Shown here one piece after another: positions 27,596 to 37,090 of a DNA stretch of 64,000 bases. The notes under the pieces were generated by a model. That model was given only the letters and a program-made list of their open reading frames with translations. It was not told the DNA's origin and did no database searches. Made by a program: the position numbers and the translations under genes. Within the stretch, counting starts at the first letter, position 1, and the number at the start of each line of letters is the position of its first letter. Source of the stretch: Cherax quadricarinatus (Eukaryota; Arthropoda; Malacostraca; Decapoda; Parastacidae); NCBI RefSeq assembly GCF_038502225.1, contig NC_091298.1, forward strand, positions 35,798,840 to 35,862,839, read 5' to 3'.

Positions 27596-27830
27596 GTATT
27601 GAAGCCCGAGGGTACATCAACGATGACTCCATTTTTTCTTTACGGCCGGAGTACCAACAGCTGAATTTTTTTTGTGACTTCCCAATTTTTTATTTTTCTG
27701 GGCTGATACTTTTCCCTCATATGCTCTATTTCCATTTTCTCAGAGATATATAAGAGTAGACAGGTTTGCTTACCTAAAGCCACCGTGCGAGACAGGATAT
27801 CATTTTGTTTGTATTAATTAATATCATCAC
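27596..27830 (+). repeat. diverged repeat related to 37530-37760
   Basis: GATGACTCCA, a CGGCCGGAGTACCAACA segment, TGTGACTTCCCA, GGGCTGATACTTTT and TTTGCTTACC align in order with GATGACTCCAGAG, TGGCCAGAGTCCCACCAACA, TGTGACTATCCA, GGGCCTGATATTTTTCG and TTTGTTTACTC at 37540-37700. It is probably the 3' non-coding part of an LTR element of the same family as 30.9-38 kb, cut off at a TA array. Confidence 0.55.
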
Positions 27831-28750
27831 TTGTGAATTCTTTTACATGTTGCTGGAGGTGATTTACTAATGTTTACTCTTATGTGAAAAGCCACTTACA
27901 GAATCACTATTCATGCAGCATAATTGACAAACTGAGACATATGCCATACAATAGGAGCACTAACCTTGAGTTTAGGAAACCCCACCAGTGTAGAAAATAT
28001 AATGCCGATTCAGTTAGTGTTCGGTTTCCAACATTTTCCAAGTTATTTTTTTTTTATCTATTTTACTATTTTGACAAATTTGTCACATACAAATTAGACT
28101 TTGTGATCACTATGTAGACTAAAATTTACTTAATGTGATTTACTAGGAATAAAATTTTCACAATATTTTGCACCTATAATGGGCATTTGAATTTCACCCA
28201 CTGGCAGCCCTGAATTAGGAGTCATCTTTAAATGTTCATTCGAAATTTTGAGCTGAGGGTTTTGGAAGTTGTCTGGTCCGTTCCATGATGCTGGATTTAT
28301 TAACTTTGGTCATGGGGCACTGTATATGCCTTTCTTCCAGGACTCTTGTCGTAGTTACCGTAAACCAGCTTTAAAAATGTGAAAGCAAACGGATGAGACC
28401 TTCTGCAGAAAGCCTCATCTGATTGATAGAAGAAAAAAAATTATGAAAAGCACTCATAGGTTATCTCTTAACGCATACCTTATAAAAGATTTCCTGGAAC
28501 TTTTAAAGATGTTAAAGTATAGCTCATGGTGCTATCTAGGGCTTTTAGGTATAGCTACCTCCTTAGGGTGTTGGTTCAAAATCTCCTGTACCTCTTAAGA
28601 GTCATGGGCTACAGCTCATTGAATTTTGTGAGATTTATGTTGTCTGAGACTGGCACTTCCTATCTCTTCTTGCAGAGCGACCGAAATAGACCTTATTTTC
28701 TGACGACTAATATTTATGTAGAAAAAAGTTGCAGCCTTAAACAGTTTTCA
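27831..28750. other. no gene recognised
   Basis: AT-rich; the longest frames (27884-28117, 28526-28753) match nothing I recognise. Confidence 0.5.
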
Positions 28751-28754
28751 TAAG

Positions 28755-28812
28755 GTCAGATTAGCCACGCTGGAAGATTAGCCACGCTGGAAGATTAGCC
28801 ACGCTGGAAGCA
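28755..28812. repeat. 17-bp tandem repeat, three copies
   Basis: GATTAGCCACGCTGGAA repeats head to tail about three times. Confidence 0.95.
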
Positions 28813-29049
28813 CTTAAATAAAAAATCCATTATTTTATAATTGATATAATTTTTGAGGCTCATAACTGAAAACAGTTTCCCTCCTCATGAAGAAAATAGT
28901 AGAGGGAATTCCTTGAGGAAAATAATTTATATATTTAAAAAAGCAACATGTAGTTATTATTCATGATGTAATAATCGCATGTATGGCTACTTGTGATATA
29001 AACCCAGTGAATAATGAAGGCAATGATTATTTTTACTTATGAATATCAA

Positions 29050-29208
29050 TGACCCTGCAAATGGATACCGCTGATATTGCAAATGAATACCACTGACACT
29101 GCAAATGAATACCGCTAACACTAAATGAATACCACTGACACTGCAAATGAATACCGCTAACACTAAATGAATACCGCTGACACTGTAAATGAATACCGTA
29201 GTGAATCA
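29050..29208. repeat. short tandem repeat (AATGAATACCGCTGACACTG-like)
   Basis: Units AATGAATACC[G/A]CT[G/A]ACACTGCA of about 21 bp, some shortened (ACACTAAATGAATACC), repeat seven or so times. Confidence 0.9.
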
Positions 29209-29675
29209 TTTACCGCCATCCAATATACCTTGTTTGACCACTAATAACATTTTTTTTACAACCCTTTTGTATGTCACACTAAAAAATTATGATATGTTTT
29301 ATGCAGTCGTATTCATTTTTTTTCTTTCAGTAATGGACAATAGAGCATTTCAATTATTAACAATGTGTCCTCATATTTACACTCAATTAACTTTTTTTGA
29401 AATTGATTTCCTTATATTGAATTTATGATATTAATATTTTTCCATTTTCCGCACAAAATTATTATGATTTATTAGACTACCTCATGTAACATGAACAATT
29501 ATTTACAAAATACCTCTGACAAGTGAGAAACGGGAACTCTGCGTTCACTTAACTTAGGACTTCTTATTTTGCATTGGATACATAACACAATATGCATTTC
29601 CTTCCTATTACTGGTCAACAATTTATGAAAAGTTGTATGATTCTTAAGTGAGATTAATTAATTCTTATGCATTTT
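29209..29675. other. AT-rich, no gene recognised
   Basis: No motif recognised apart from T-runs. Confidence 0.45.
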
Positions 29676-29679
29676 CATT

Positions 29680-30240
29680 TTTTAAATTCTAATCAGTACC
29701 CATTCTCTGCCTTTTTGCATGACACATATAGTAAGCTGAAGAATAATCTCTTGCCAATGTCCAGCAATAGTCTGCAAGCATTCTTGTGCCCCATTTGCCC
29801 TGGTGCCATTTTTCCATGGCTGAAAAATCTTGGTGAAACCTTTCACCATGTTCGTCACTAACTGCCCCACAGTTAGCTGGAAAAAAGTCTAAATGTGAGT
29901 CCAAAAAGTGGATTTTAAGTAACATGTTACATCCCATGTACCAAGCAGAAATGACAATTGTTGGTATGGTCTGTTGACTCCCGCCATGTCATTGGCACAG
30001 AAAAAGGCATTCCTTTCCTCTTCCTGTTCAACCATTGGCGAAGGTTAGTAGCACAATTATTGCAGCATATGTGTGGATACCACTTCCTATTCTGGTCACC
30101 AATCTTGCATCCAAAATATAGGTGATATGCTTTTCTAACCCTAGCAGTTATACGGCGCTTCTGTGATGCAAAGGTAACATCACCAGAAATGTAGCAGTTT
30201 TCTGCCCTTTTCACACAAGTACGAAACCTCTGAAAGAAGA
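29680..30240 (-). pseudogene. uncharacterised family X, second copy (N- and C-terminal parts only)
   Basis: 30240 to 29930 on the minus strand begins after a good splice-acceptor-like tract (CTTCTTTCAG) and reads RFRTCVKRAENCYISGDVTF, KAYHLYFGCKIGDQNRKW, PHICCNNCATNLRQWLNRKR, MPFSVPMTWRESTDHTNNCH, FCLVHGM. This is a Cys-rich segment with CC..C and C..C pairs. It is directly followed, in another frame (29937-29689), by LLKIHFLDSHLDFFPANCGA, VSDEHGERFHQDFSAMEKW and LADYCWTLARD. In the family as I know it a long middle region separates these two; pieces of that middle occur at 5590-6047 and 8075-8335. This copy has therefore lost its centre. Function unknown. Confidence 0.65.
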
Positions 30241-30254
30241 AAACAACAAACAAT

Positions 30255-30940
30255 TAGAAGATAAACAGAAAATTTGTTCATTAATTTATCATTATAATAC
30301 AGAGCATGACAGCTAAACAGACGTATTTATATCATTCAGTAGGAAAATAAAATTAATATAATATGCCTCTCATGCATATCAATAGCTTGCTCAATGAATA
30401 TTTATGATAAGTTTAAAAAGTGTTTGGCTAAGAAAATTTTGTATTTGTCAACTTTTCGATGGTCAGACGTGCAGGTGGCGACTGCCAGACTTACAAGTCA
30501 GAATCCTTCCTCTTCTGCTCCTTGTTATATCTATCAGGCTGCAGAGCAACATATTTTCCTCCACTGCGCTGATTGCTGCTCAGTGCTAATATTGACTTAC
30601 AGTTTGGTGAAACAGAATTTTGAGCCTTGAGTTAAGTAGACCTTGACTAAATATTCCCAGCACTGCCCATGAGTGTAACGCCTTGATAGACATGTTGAAC
30701 AGTTAGGAAGGATAAATGAATGTAGAAGGAAAGTAAGAGAAGAATGGAAAGCAGAAGATGAGAGTGTTGCACCGTTGAAAGACACACAATGTATATAATG
30801 TATATTTAGTTTACATTGTCTTTCATATAATTTTATAGTGCCGATATTTTCATTAATAGCTAAAATGAAAATATCTTGCTTTATATTATTTGACTCATCT
30901 ATATCATAAGGTAGGATGTAACATTTACACTGCACTGTGC
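30255..30940. other. no gene recognised
   Basis: AT-rich sequence with only short frames; possible intron or flank of the family X copy. Confidence 0.4.
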
Positions 30941-30944
30941 TCAT

Positions 30945-32602
30945 TGTTGGGGAGTTGTGATTGGCTCTCCGCTCTCACAAACTGCTTATCTTACTACTGA
31001 CTCGATTGTTTACTTACCGTCGTCACGTGAGTAGCACTGGCTAGTCACGTGATCGCATGTGAGGTTGAAGGCTACCCTACCCACCTTAGAGAGTCTCTCT
31101 CTCCATAGTTGGTCATCGCTCGATAGTTGGTTATCGCTGGACAAGCACCTCTCTCCATCTGCTGTTAGTCCAGGGCGCATCCCTCTCGTCTCTGTCTGTA
31201 TGTTTGTTATTTAGACTCTGTTTTGGTAGAGTACGATTTCGTTGGTGAGTGGAAACATACTTCTTGTAACTCTCTGTAACTCTGTTCACAGAGCATTGTT
31301 CAAACTTAGTGATTTTTGACGTTTTGCTGAGGTTATGTGTGGTACTAACACTAAGTCAACGCAGGTCCCAAGCTAAACTTCTGACCTATTTTGTGTGGCA
31401 TCTACTCGCCGTCGTTGATTTGGTTATGCTGAACTTAGTTTCAGTATTAATTCTGACCAATCACAAGCCTTCCCTGAGTCGCTTCAGCTAAGTGGTGATG
31501 GCGTTTGCCGGCTTCCCATTGGTTGAGAAAACAAAATGTAAACACTCGTGGCTTGGCGTCGCCCAGAGTGGGTTTTTTCTATCTAGTGTCACTAATATAC
31601 TCTTGGATTTTACCCTCTACAATGTCGGTAAGTACATTGATGTGTTTAGTGTGTACATGAATAGTTTAGGCATACTTTGATATACACATAAAGTCCGTGT
31701 GAAGCATAATGTGAGTGTTATGCAGGGTTCTGCATGACATTGAAGTGTGCCATAATAGTATGAATGTTATAATTGTAAAGAATAATTTTATAATTCATAA
31801 TGTGCATTTGGGGGCACTGTAAAGTACTCTAACTATAATTATAAAGAAATCCTGCTAGGTAATTTTCCAACTGTGTATGGGTACGCGGGGTAAGCGTAGC
31901 TGGGAGTCACGTGGAGTCAGCATGGCTTGGAGGCTGGCGTCGGAGATGCTGTGTATTTAATTTATTTATTTATTTAATAATTTGAACATACAGAGGTACA
32001 AAAAAATACAGGTAAGAGTAGTATGCCAAAGCCACTTGTATGCATAGCATTACGGGCAGGCTTAAAATTAACCTAAGATTAACTAAGCAATGATGTAATC
32101 AGTGATAAGCTAAGTTTGTAGTTGTGTGCTCCTTTTGTTTAGCTAACTCAACCCATAGGTTCTTCTGTGGCATACCTGTATGCTCAGCTAAGTTCTGACA
32201 TGGTCAGGGTGCTGTGGGATGAGCGAGGAAATACGAAATAGGGTTGGTATTGGAGTAGAGTCGGCCTGGCGCTGAATGGGCCGAGTGTTATGGTTACCAG
32301 ACCGCCAGCCGCCTGCTCCTTGTGCCCGCTATGTGGACGTTTAGGATAGAAGATACATGAAAGTGTTTTCTAGAGTGTGTATATAGTGTTATGTTGAATA
32401 AATAGATATATTTTTCTAACTAGGAGTTTTGCCTAACCTTCTGTTAACCATCCCATTGAAGTAACAAATACTGGTTTAGCGCTTTCTGTTTTGACTGGGA
32501 CAGCCCTGGGTGGCCTGTTTATGCTTGAGATCTGTGTAACTTTTACCTTTGCCCTTACACAAGGCTCTAGCCCCCAGCTATCCCACCTTTTTATGCGTAA
32601 CA
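30945..32602 (+). repeat. candidate 5' LTR of a Gypsy-type element
   Basis: It begins TGTTGGGGAGTTGTGATTGG and ends ATGCGTAACA, with TG..CA termini. A poly(A)-signal-like AATAAA lies at about 32397. It is followed immediately by a TGGGGGCC primer-binding-site-like sequence and, 500 bp later, the gag frame. A nested repeat at 31957-32170 inflates its length. No 3' LTR was found, so the boundaries are inferred. Confidence 0.45.
31957..32170 (-). mobile_element. LINE/SINE 3'-end fragment with (TTTA)n tail
   Basis: TTTATTTATTTATTTAATAA opens the segment (a poly-AAAT tail on the minus strand), followed by AATTTGAACATACAGAGGTA and TATGCATAGCATTACGGGCA. I recognise this as a repeat widespread in decapods, but cannot name the family. 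Confidence 0.5.
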
Positions 32603-32622
32603 TGGGGGCCTGTATATGGGAG
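32603..32622 (+). promoter_or_regulatory. primer-binding-site-like sequence
   Basis: TGGGGGCCTGTATATGGGAG starts directly after the LTR-ending CA. TGG at the LTR edge is typical of tRNA primer-binding sites; the tRNA is not identified. Confidence 0.4.
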
Positions 32623-33119
32623 AATTATCAAATTTTATGTAGTAATTCAAGTTTGTAATCTGGAAAATCAATAATCATTGTTTACTGGGTTGGTCAGAGG
32701 AAGCATTCACTAAAATAATAATTTACCTTTGTGTGCAATATTGTTGGTTTTTAGGGTGTTATTATTAACTAATACCCTGTGAATAATTTACATTTATGTG
32801 CAATATTGTTGATTTTAGGGTGTTACTAATACCTGATATTTTGTGCCTAATTTCCCTTGCAGGTGCAATCTTGCTGATTTTTGGGGAAGTTATGCTTACC
32901 TAAATTTCTGGGAATAATTTTCCTTTGCAGGTCCAATTGTTCCATTTTTCTGCCAGGATTTTCTTGTTGTGTGCAATCCTGTTTAATTTTAGGGAGTCAC
33001 ATAACAATCACTCCTTGTGAATATACTACTTCAGCATATGTACTTGGCTGTGTGCTTTATTATTTTATATCAGTAAGTTCTGTGGCTAATAGTAAGATTT
33101 GGTGCTATTATTTCCCAAA
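32623..33119 (+). other. LTR-element leader with internal repeats
   Basis: GTGCAATATTGTTG and a following TTAGGGTGTTA occur twice (32733 and 32797), with a third, weaker variant at 32861 (GTGCAATCTTGCTGATTTTT). This untranslated leader precedes the gag start. Confidence 0.5.
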
Positions 33120-33285
33120 ATGGCTGACATTAGTGAAAATTCTGGGGATGACATGTATTTGGAAGGTGACATTGAATCAAATTCCCATGATAGGGACCTG
33201 GATAAGGAAGTAGAACTTATTCGAATGAAGTTAGCCCTATGTTGATAAATTAGACACATGTGCAACTCTTGGGTATCTTTATTGA

Positions 33286-33320
33286 GGAAACGTTTCGCCA
33301 CACAGTGGCTTCATCAGTCC
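33286..33320 (-). ncRNA. hammerhead-like motif, left arm of foldback (family A)
   Basis: The minus strand reads GGA-CTGATGA-A-GCCAC-TGT-GTGGC-GAAA-CG-TT-TCC: stem I (GGA/TCC), hammerhead core CUGAUGA, a 5-bp stem II, GAAA, then ACGU as a self-complementary stem III followed by U and stem I. The single extra A between core and stem II is not canonical. Mirror of 33534-33568. Confidence 0.5.
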
Positions 33321-33533
33321 ATACATAGGAGAAACTTGAAGAACAGGAGGAGAATGAGGTAATCAGTCCCTCAACCTTGAGTCGATGTGTTCAGTCCCTC
33401 AACCTTGAGTCGATGTGTTCAGTCCATCAATCTTGAGTAGAATACTCAAGATTGATGGACTGAACACATCGACTCAAGGTTGAGGGACTGATTACCTCAT
33501 TCTCCTCCTGTTCTTCAAGTTTCTCCTATGTAT

Positions 33534-33568
33534 GGACTGATGAAGCCACTGTGTGGCGAAACGTTTCC
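33534..33568 (+). ncRNA. hammerhead-like motif, right arm of foldback (family A)
   Basis: CTGATGA at 33537-33543, A at 33544, GCCAC/GTGGC (33545-33549 with 33553-33557) closing a TGT loop, GAAA at 33558-33561, CG, then UU and UCC, which pairs with GGA at 33534-33536. Past a UCA bulge, AUA (33571-33573) can pair with UAU (33531-33533). Core and order fit a hammerhead; the very short stem III would need a dimer or a permissive fold. Confidence 0.5.
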
Positions 33569-34660
33569 TCAATAAAGATACCCAAGAGTTGCACATGTGT
33601 CTAATTTATCAACATGTCGGTTCTCTGAACCATTCATCTACAAAGTTAGCCCTAGTTGCGGAAGAAAAGGAACGGTTAAGGATTGAACGTACAAAGATCC
33701 AGGAACAGAGAGCCTTAGAGGAGCTTAGGGCTCAAGAAAGAGCTAAAGAGAGGCAGCTTGCTTCTCACCCAGCCACAGACACGGGGGTAGATGTTTCTCA
33801 TTTGGATAAAGCCAGAAAATTTGTGCCCGAATTCCTAGAGAAAGATCCAGACCAGTTTTTTCTGTTTGAAAGTACGGCCAAATCCTAAGTTTGGCAGGAA
33901 AAGGAGTGGGCAACATTAGCGAGAATCCAGTTAGTTGGTAAAGGGTTACAGGCGGTTAGTTCTTTTGAGGGATCGGCCTTTTCTGTTTATCATAAACTAA
34001 AACGGGTAGTTTTACTGGCTTATCAAATGTTGCCGGAAAGGTACCGGCAGAAGTTTAGAGGACTAGTTTCAAGCAGGACAGTCTTGGGTGGAATTTGGTA
34101 AGATGTCACTTCTAAATACGTGGTGTCTCTCACGGGGTGTGGTAGGCAATTATGAGGGTGTAATTACCTTAATTTTGCTAGAGAATCTTTTGAGAAATGT
34201 TCCTCCTGACCTTAAGGTATATCTTGAGGAGAAGGATCTTTATGATTTTGATAATGCTTTAGAACTGGGTGACAGATTTTTAGCTAAGCAAAAATTTGGT
34301 GGTAGTTACCACATCCCACATACTAATAATGGTAAGTTTTCTCCACCCACCAATAGGAATAAGAAATTTCAGAAGTTTAAGGGACCCATTTACCAGCCTA
34401 ATAACCACCAGAGTTTTAATAAGCCTAATTTTCCGGTACCTAACCGAGGTTTTAAGTCAGCTGTCACAGGTCCAAGACTACCGGGGACAAGTAGAAAGAG
34501 TCCAGTTCCTCAAGGTCACGGGCCCCAGCCTATGTCAAGTGTGCAGGGGGCTTTTAAACCTTATCACTGTACATATTGCAATAAACAGGGCCACCTGCAG
34601 CCATATTGTCGAAAGATGCTTAGGGACCAGGCTGCAGCAGATGCTTCTCCAGTAAATACA

Positions 34661-35100
34661 CCGATTACACATGATGTGGCTTGCATTGCAGTCTTGCCCC
34701 AAGGTATCCAGAGAAGACCAGCTGTCTTAGACCCTCGGATGAAGGTCTATTCAAGTAAGTCTACTGTGGCCTTACACCAAAATGAAGGTAGGGTCACGGG
34801 TGCTATATCTTTGAGGGACACTTGTAGCACATACACCTTGCTTCGCAGTGGTGTACTGCCAGTGTCGGATGACACCTACACCAGATTGGACATTTTTCTT
34901 AGAGGGATAACTGGAGTCCCTGTCAGGACTCACACACAGGTTATGGGTAAAGTCTGCGTACCAGTCTGGGTACCTACCTGTAGGTATTGCAGAAGACATA
35001 CCTTTTGCAGAAGTTGACCTTATACTAGGCAACAACGTTGTGGGACTCCTCAAAAGTGAGGAATGTTTGGTTTTGCAGGACCCTGCTTTACAAGGTGGTA
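34661..35100 (+). pseudogene. Gypsy-type aspartic protease region
   Basis: Following the CCHC knuckle the frame reads AISLRDTCSTYTLLRSGVLP, where the protease active-site triplet DTG would be; Gly is replaced by Cys. After a frameshift the downstream AEVDLILGNNVVGLLKSEEC (about 34995-35058) resembles the flap-to-ILG part of retroviral-type proteases. It would process Gag-Pol in an active element; here it is mutated and frameshifted. Confidence 0.6.
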
Positions 35101-35329
35101 ATGACCTAATTGGAGCGACGGTGCCTGAAAATTTTTCAGTGTGCTCTAGGACTAAACAGGGGAACAAGGCAGGAGCTGTGCCTCCCTGTGACCCTTCTGC
35201 ACACTGTGGTGATGGTTTGAGCCTAGGGAGACTGTTCATTGAGTCTGACCTGCAGGAGACTCTGAGTAGTGATGAACCGGCTCAACCGGAACTCGGTTGG
35301 AGAAGTGGCCTTGGTGATGATGTGGGGAA

Positions 35330-35985
35330 AATTCCCCTGACTCTGCAGCAGCTAAGTGAGGCCCAGGAAGGTTGTGACCTCCGAAACGCTATTCGCTTAT
35401 CAGCTGTTGCGGAGGATGTGGTTCATAAATTTACCAAATATTTATTTTGCAGAGTTGGTCAAATGAGTAAGATTCTTTTTAAGGGGACCTGTGTCCAAGT
35501 GGCCGCAGCAGAACTATTAATGTGTCATTGTCTGTATTTTTTACAGATTCCCAAGGAACGACATTTAAGTGTTAAGAAGGGAGGGCTGACTAATCAGTGT
35601 TTATTAATAAATTCTTCTGACAGGCTGCCAGTGGATATACCCTTTCTGAATAATTTTGTGTGTGTGGTTTTGAGATTTCTGGTGAAACATTTTTGTCTCT
35701 TAGGCTTTGCACAAATCACCCAGAAGGCATATTTTATGAAATGTCATGTAGTTTTGAGAGGCCTACTTGAGATTAAATTTACCAATGTATATCATCCTAG
35801 GAGTCAAAGAAAAGCACAGTGATTTTCCCAGTCTCTCAGGGCAATGCATGTTTGTTTTACCCAGTACCAGAAGGACTGGGAGGAGGGAATTCCCCTCCTT
35901 TTCATTACCGTATGGGGAAGCACTCTGGAATCATTAAGTCATGGGGTACGTGAGGATGGTGATGTTTCCCCCGCGGTGTTTTTTC
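35330..35985 (+). pseudogene. Gypsy-type integrase remnant (upstream of RNase H)
   Basis: KIPLTLQQLSEAQEGCDLRN (35330-35390) resembles the linker that precedes integrase in some Gypsy groups. Most of the zinc and catalytic core is lost; LEIKFTNVYHPRSQRKAQ (35769-35820, YHP..Q motif) and YQKDWEEGIPLLF (35862-35900) mark the C-terminal half of the integrase core. It precedes the RNase H at 36735-37090, the reverse of the usual Gypsy order. Non-functional. Confidence 0.6.
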
Positions 35986-36620
35986 TCAGTTTCAGAAATT
36001 GCTTGGCTAAGATGAGGTCGATGGCACTAATGCACCAGCCTGCCGGTCCGCCCAGGATGACGTGGGACCATGAGATGGTGCTACATATTCTGGAAGCTGG
36101 AGAGATGGGATTGGCATTGGAGCCGGGTCCTGTGAAGGCTATGATGGAACTGCGTGGTGGCTTCAAAATGATGGTGGATAAGGTCCCTGAGAAAGATAAT
36201 GTAAGCAGGAAAATTGTAAGAGATTGTGGAAGATTTGGATCTTCTGAAAGACAGGCTGTATTGGTGGCTCAGCCATGGTGCACCTTAGTGAAAGAGATTT
36301 GGGATGCTGAAAAATGGGGCCATGTTAACCCCCATAAGGTAGAGGCTTTGGAATTTGTGCAACGTCAGCAGGCCTAGCATGATGAAAGCTGGGGTGAAAT
36401 AGGTTCCTTGAAGGAAGTGAAGTGTTTTTTTCTAGAGAATTTGTTTGTACCCAGCAAGAGTCGATGGACGTTGTCTTTTACTGGTCTCACACTAGGTGAT
36501 ACCTTGAACGCGTGCACTGACTGCCGCCAGGTACATTTAAGAAATAAGGTTTTGTTTCCTCTTTATGAACTACATGCACATTGCGTGAATGAACCGTGGG
36601 GAGGGGGTCTCTTCTGATTC
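35986..36620 (+). other. open stretch between integrase and RNase H, unassigned
   Basis: Plus-strand frame 35844-36377 stays open after the integrase motif (RSMALMHQPAGPPRMTWDHE, then ILEAGEMGLALEPGPVKAMM, LRGGFKMMVDKVPEKDNVSR). It contains no RT motif although an RT belongs between the flanking domains in this element order. 36408-36617 reads CTDCRQVHLRNKVLFPLYEL and later LHAHC. I do not recognise either piece. Confidence 0.4.
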
Positions 36621-36734
36621 CCATGACCATGTGTGCCAAGGACACGCCCATATTTGTAACTTTAATCTCTGTACATGATCCTTTTGTATGCCATTAACCC
36701 TCAAGATCTTTTATGTGTAATCCTGCGTTACCCA

Positions 36735-37090
36735 CCCTGGGTTTTGCAAAATGATACAGGGGTTGGGGCAGTCTTGTTGTAGGGTAGAGCAGGGGAAGTA
36801 ATGCCACTCGGCTGCTTCTCAGCAAAAAGTAACAGGCACGAAAGAAGTTATACCACCATAGAAAAGGAGGCTCTTGCTTTAGTGTTGGCAGTGCAACATT
36901 TTGAGGTGTATATATCATCAGTTCACCCTATAACTGTGTATAGTGACCATAATCCTTTACGTTTCCTTCACTTAATAAGGAACCACAGACACTTACGAGG
37001 TGTGCCTTGTTTCTCCAACCTCTTAATCTTGTGATCATTATGTGAATGGAGCGGAGAATGTGGTTGCTGATGCCTTGTCTCGTGTTTAAA
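36735..37090 (+). pseudogene. Gypsy-type RNase H
   Basis: After a stop near 36780 the plus strand reads PLGCFSAKSNRHERSYTTIE, KEALALVLAVQHFEVYISSV, PITVYSDHNPLRFLHLI, and ends with a NVVADALSRV segment (37058-37087) after a frameshift. These are the hallmark RT-connected RNase H motifs of Ty3/Gypsy (TIEKE.LA, YSDHNPL, VADALSR). The preceding RT itself is not recognisable. Confidence 0.85.

Larger units (their letters stand above)
33240..33642. mobile_element. 403-bp foldback (palindromic) element with 12-bp target duplication
   Basis: AAGTTAGCCCTA occurs at 33228-33239 and 33643-33654 and borders the insert. The insert is a near-perfect palindrome: left arm from TGTTGATAAATTAGACACAT (33240) and right arm ending ATGTGTCTAATTTATCAACA (33613), meeting near 33430-33440. 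The left arm holds one extra about 30-bp repeat (CCTCAACCTTGAGTCGATGT twice). A short non-palindromic tail (33614-33642) precedes the duplication. No coding capacity. Each arm contains a hammerhead-like motif. Confidence 0.9.
33120..34660 (+). pseudogene. Gypsy-type gag, interrupted by a foldback element
   Basis: The ATG at 33120 opens an acidic N-terminus (MADISENSGDD, then DRDLDKEVELIRMKLAL) up to 33239. The frame resumes at 33643 with a charged coiled-coil stretch (AEEKERLRIERTKIQEQRA) and VPEFLEKDPDQFFLFE. After a frameshift the capsid-like part follows (SAFSVYHKLKRVVLLAYQML, then PPDLKVYLEEKDLYDFDNAL), then a basic region and a CCHC knuckle CTYCNKQGHLQPYC (about 34567-34608). Inactivated by the 403-bp insertion and several frameshifts. 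Gag would form the particle core in an active relative. Confidence 0.75.

Noticed and set aside
31309..31680. Two short frames as a host gene exon pair
   Set aside because: A donor-like GTAAGT follows at about 31625, but there is no recognisable protein and the region lies in the candidate LTR.
33242..33613. DNA transposon with long terminal inverted repeats
   Set aside because: The arms meet almost without spacer, there is no transposase, the duplication is 12 bp, and the arms match PLE-type terminal repeats elsewhere in the window.
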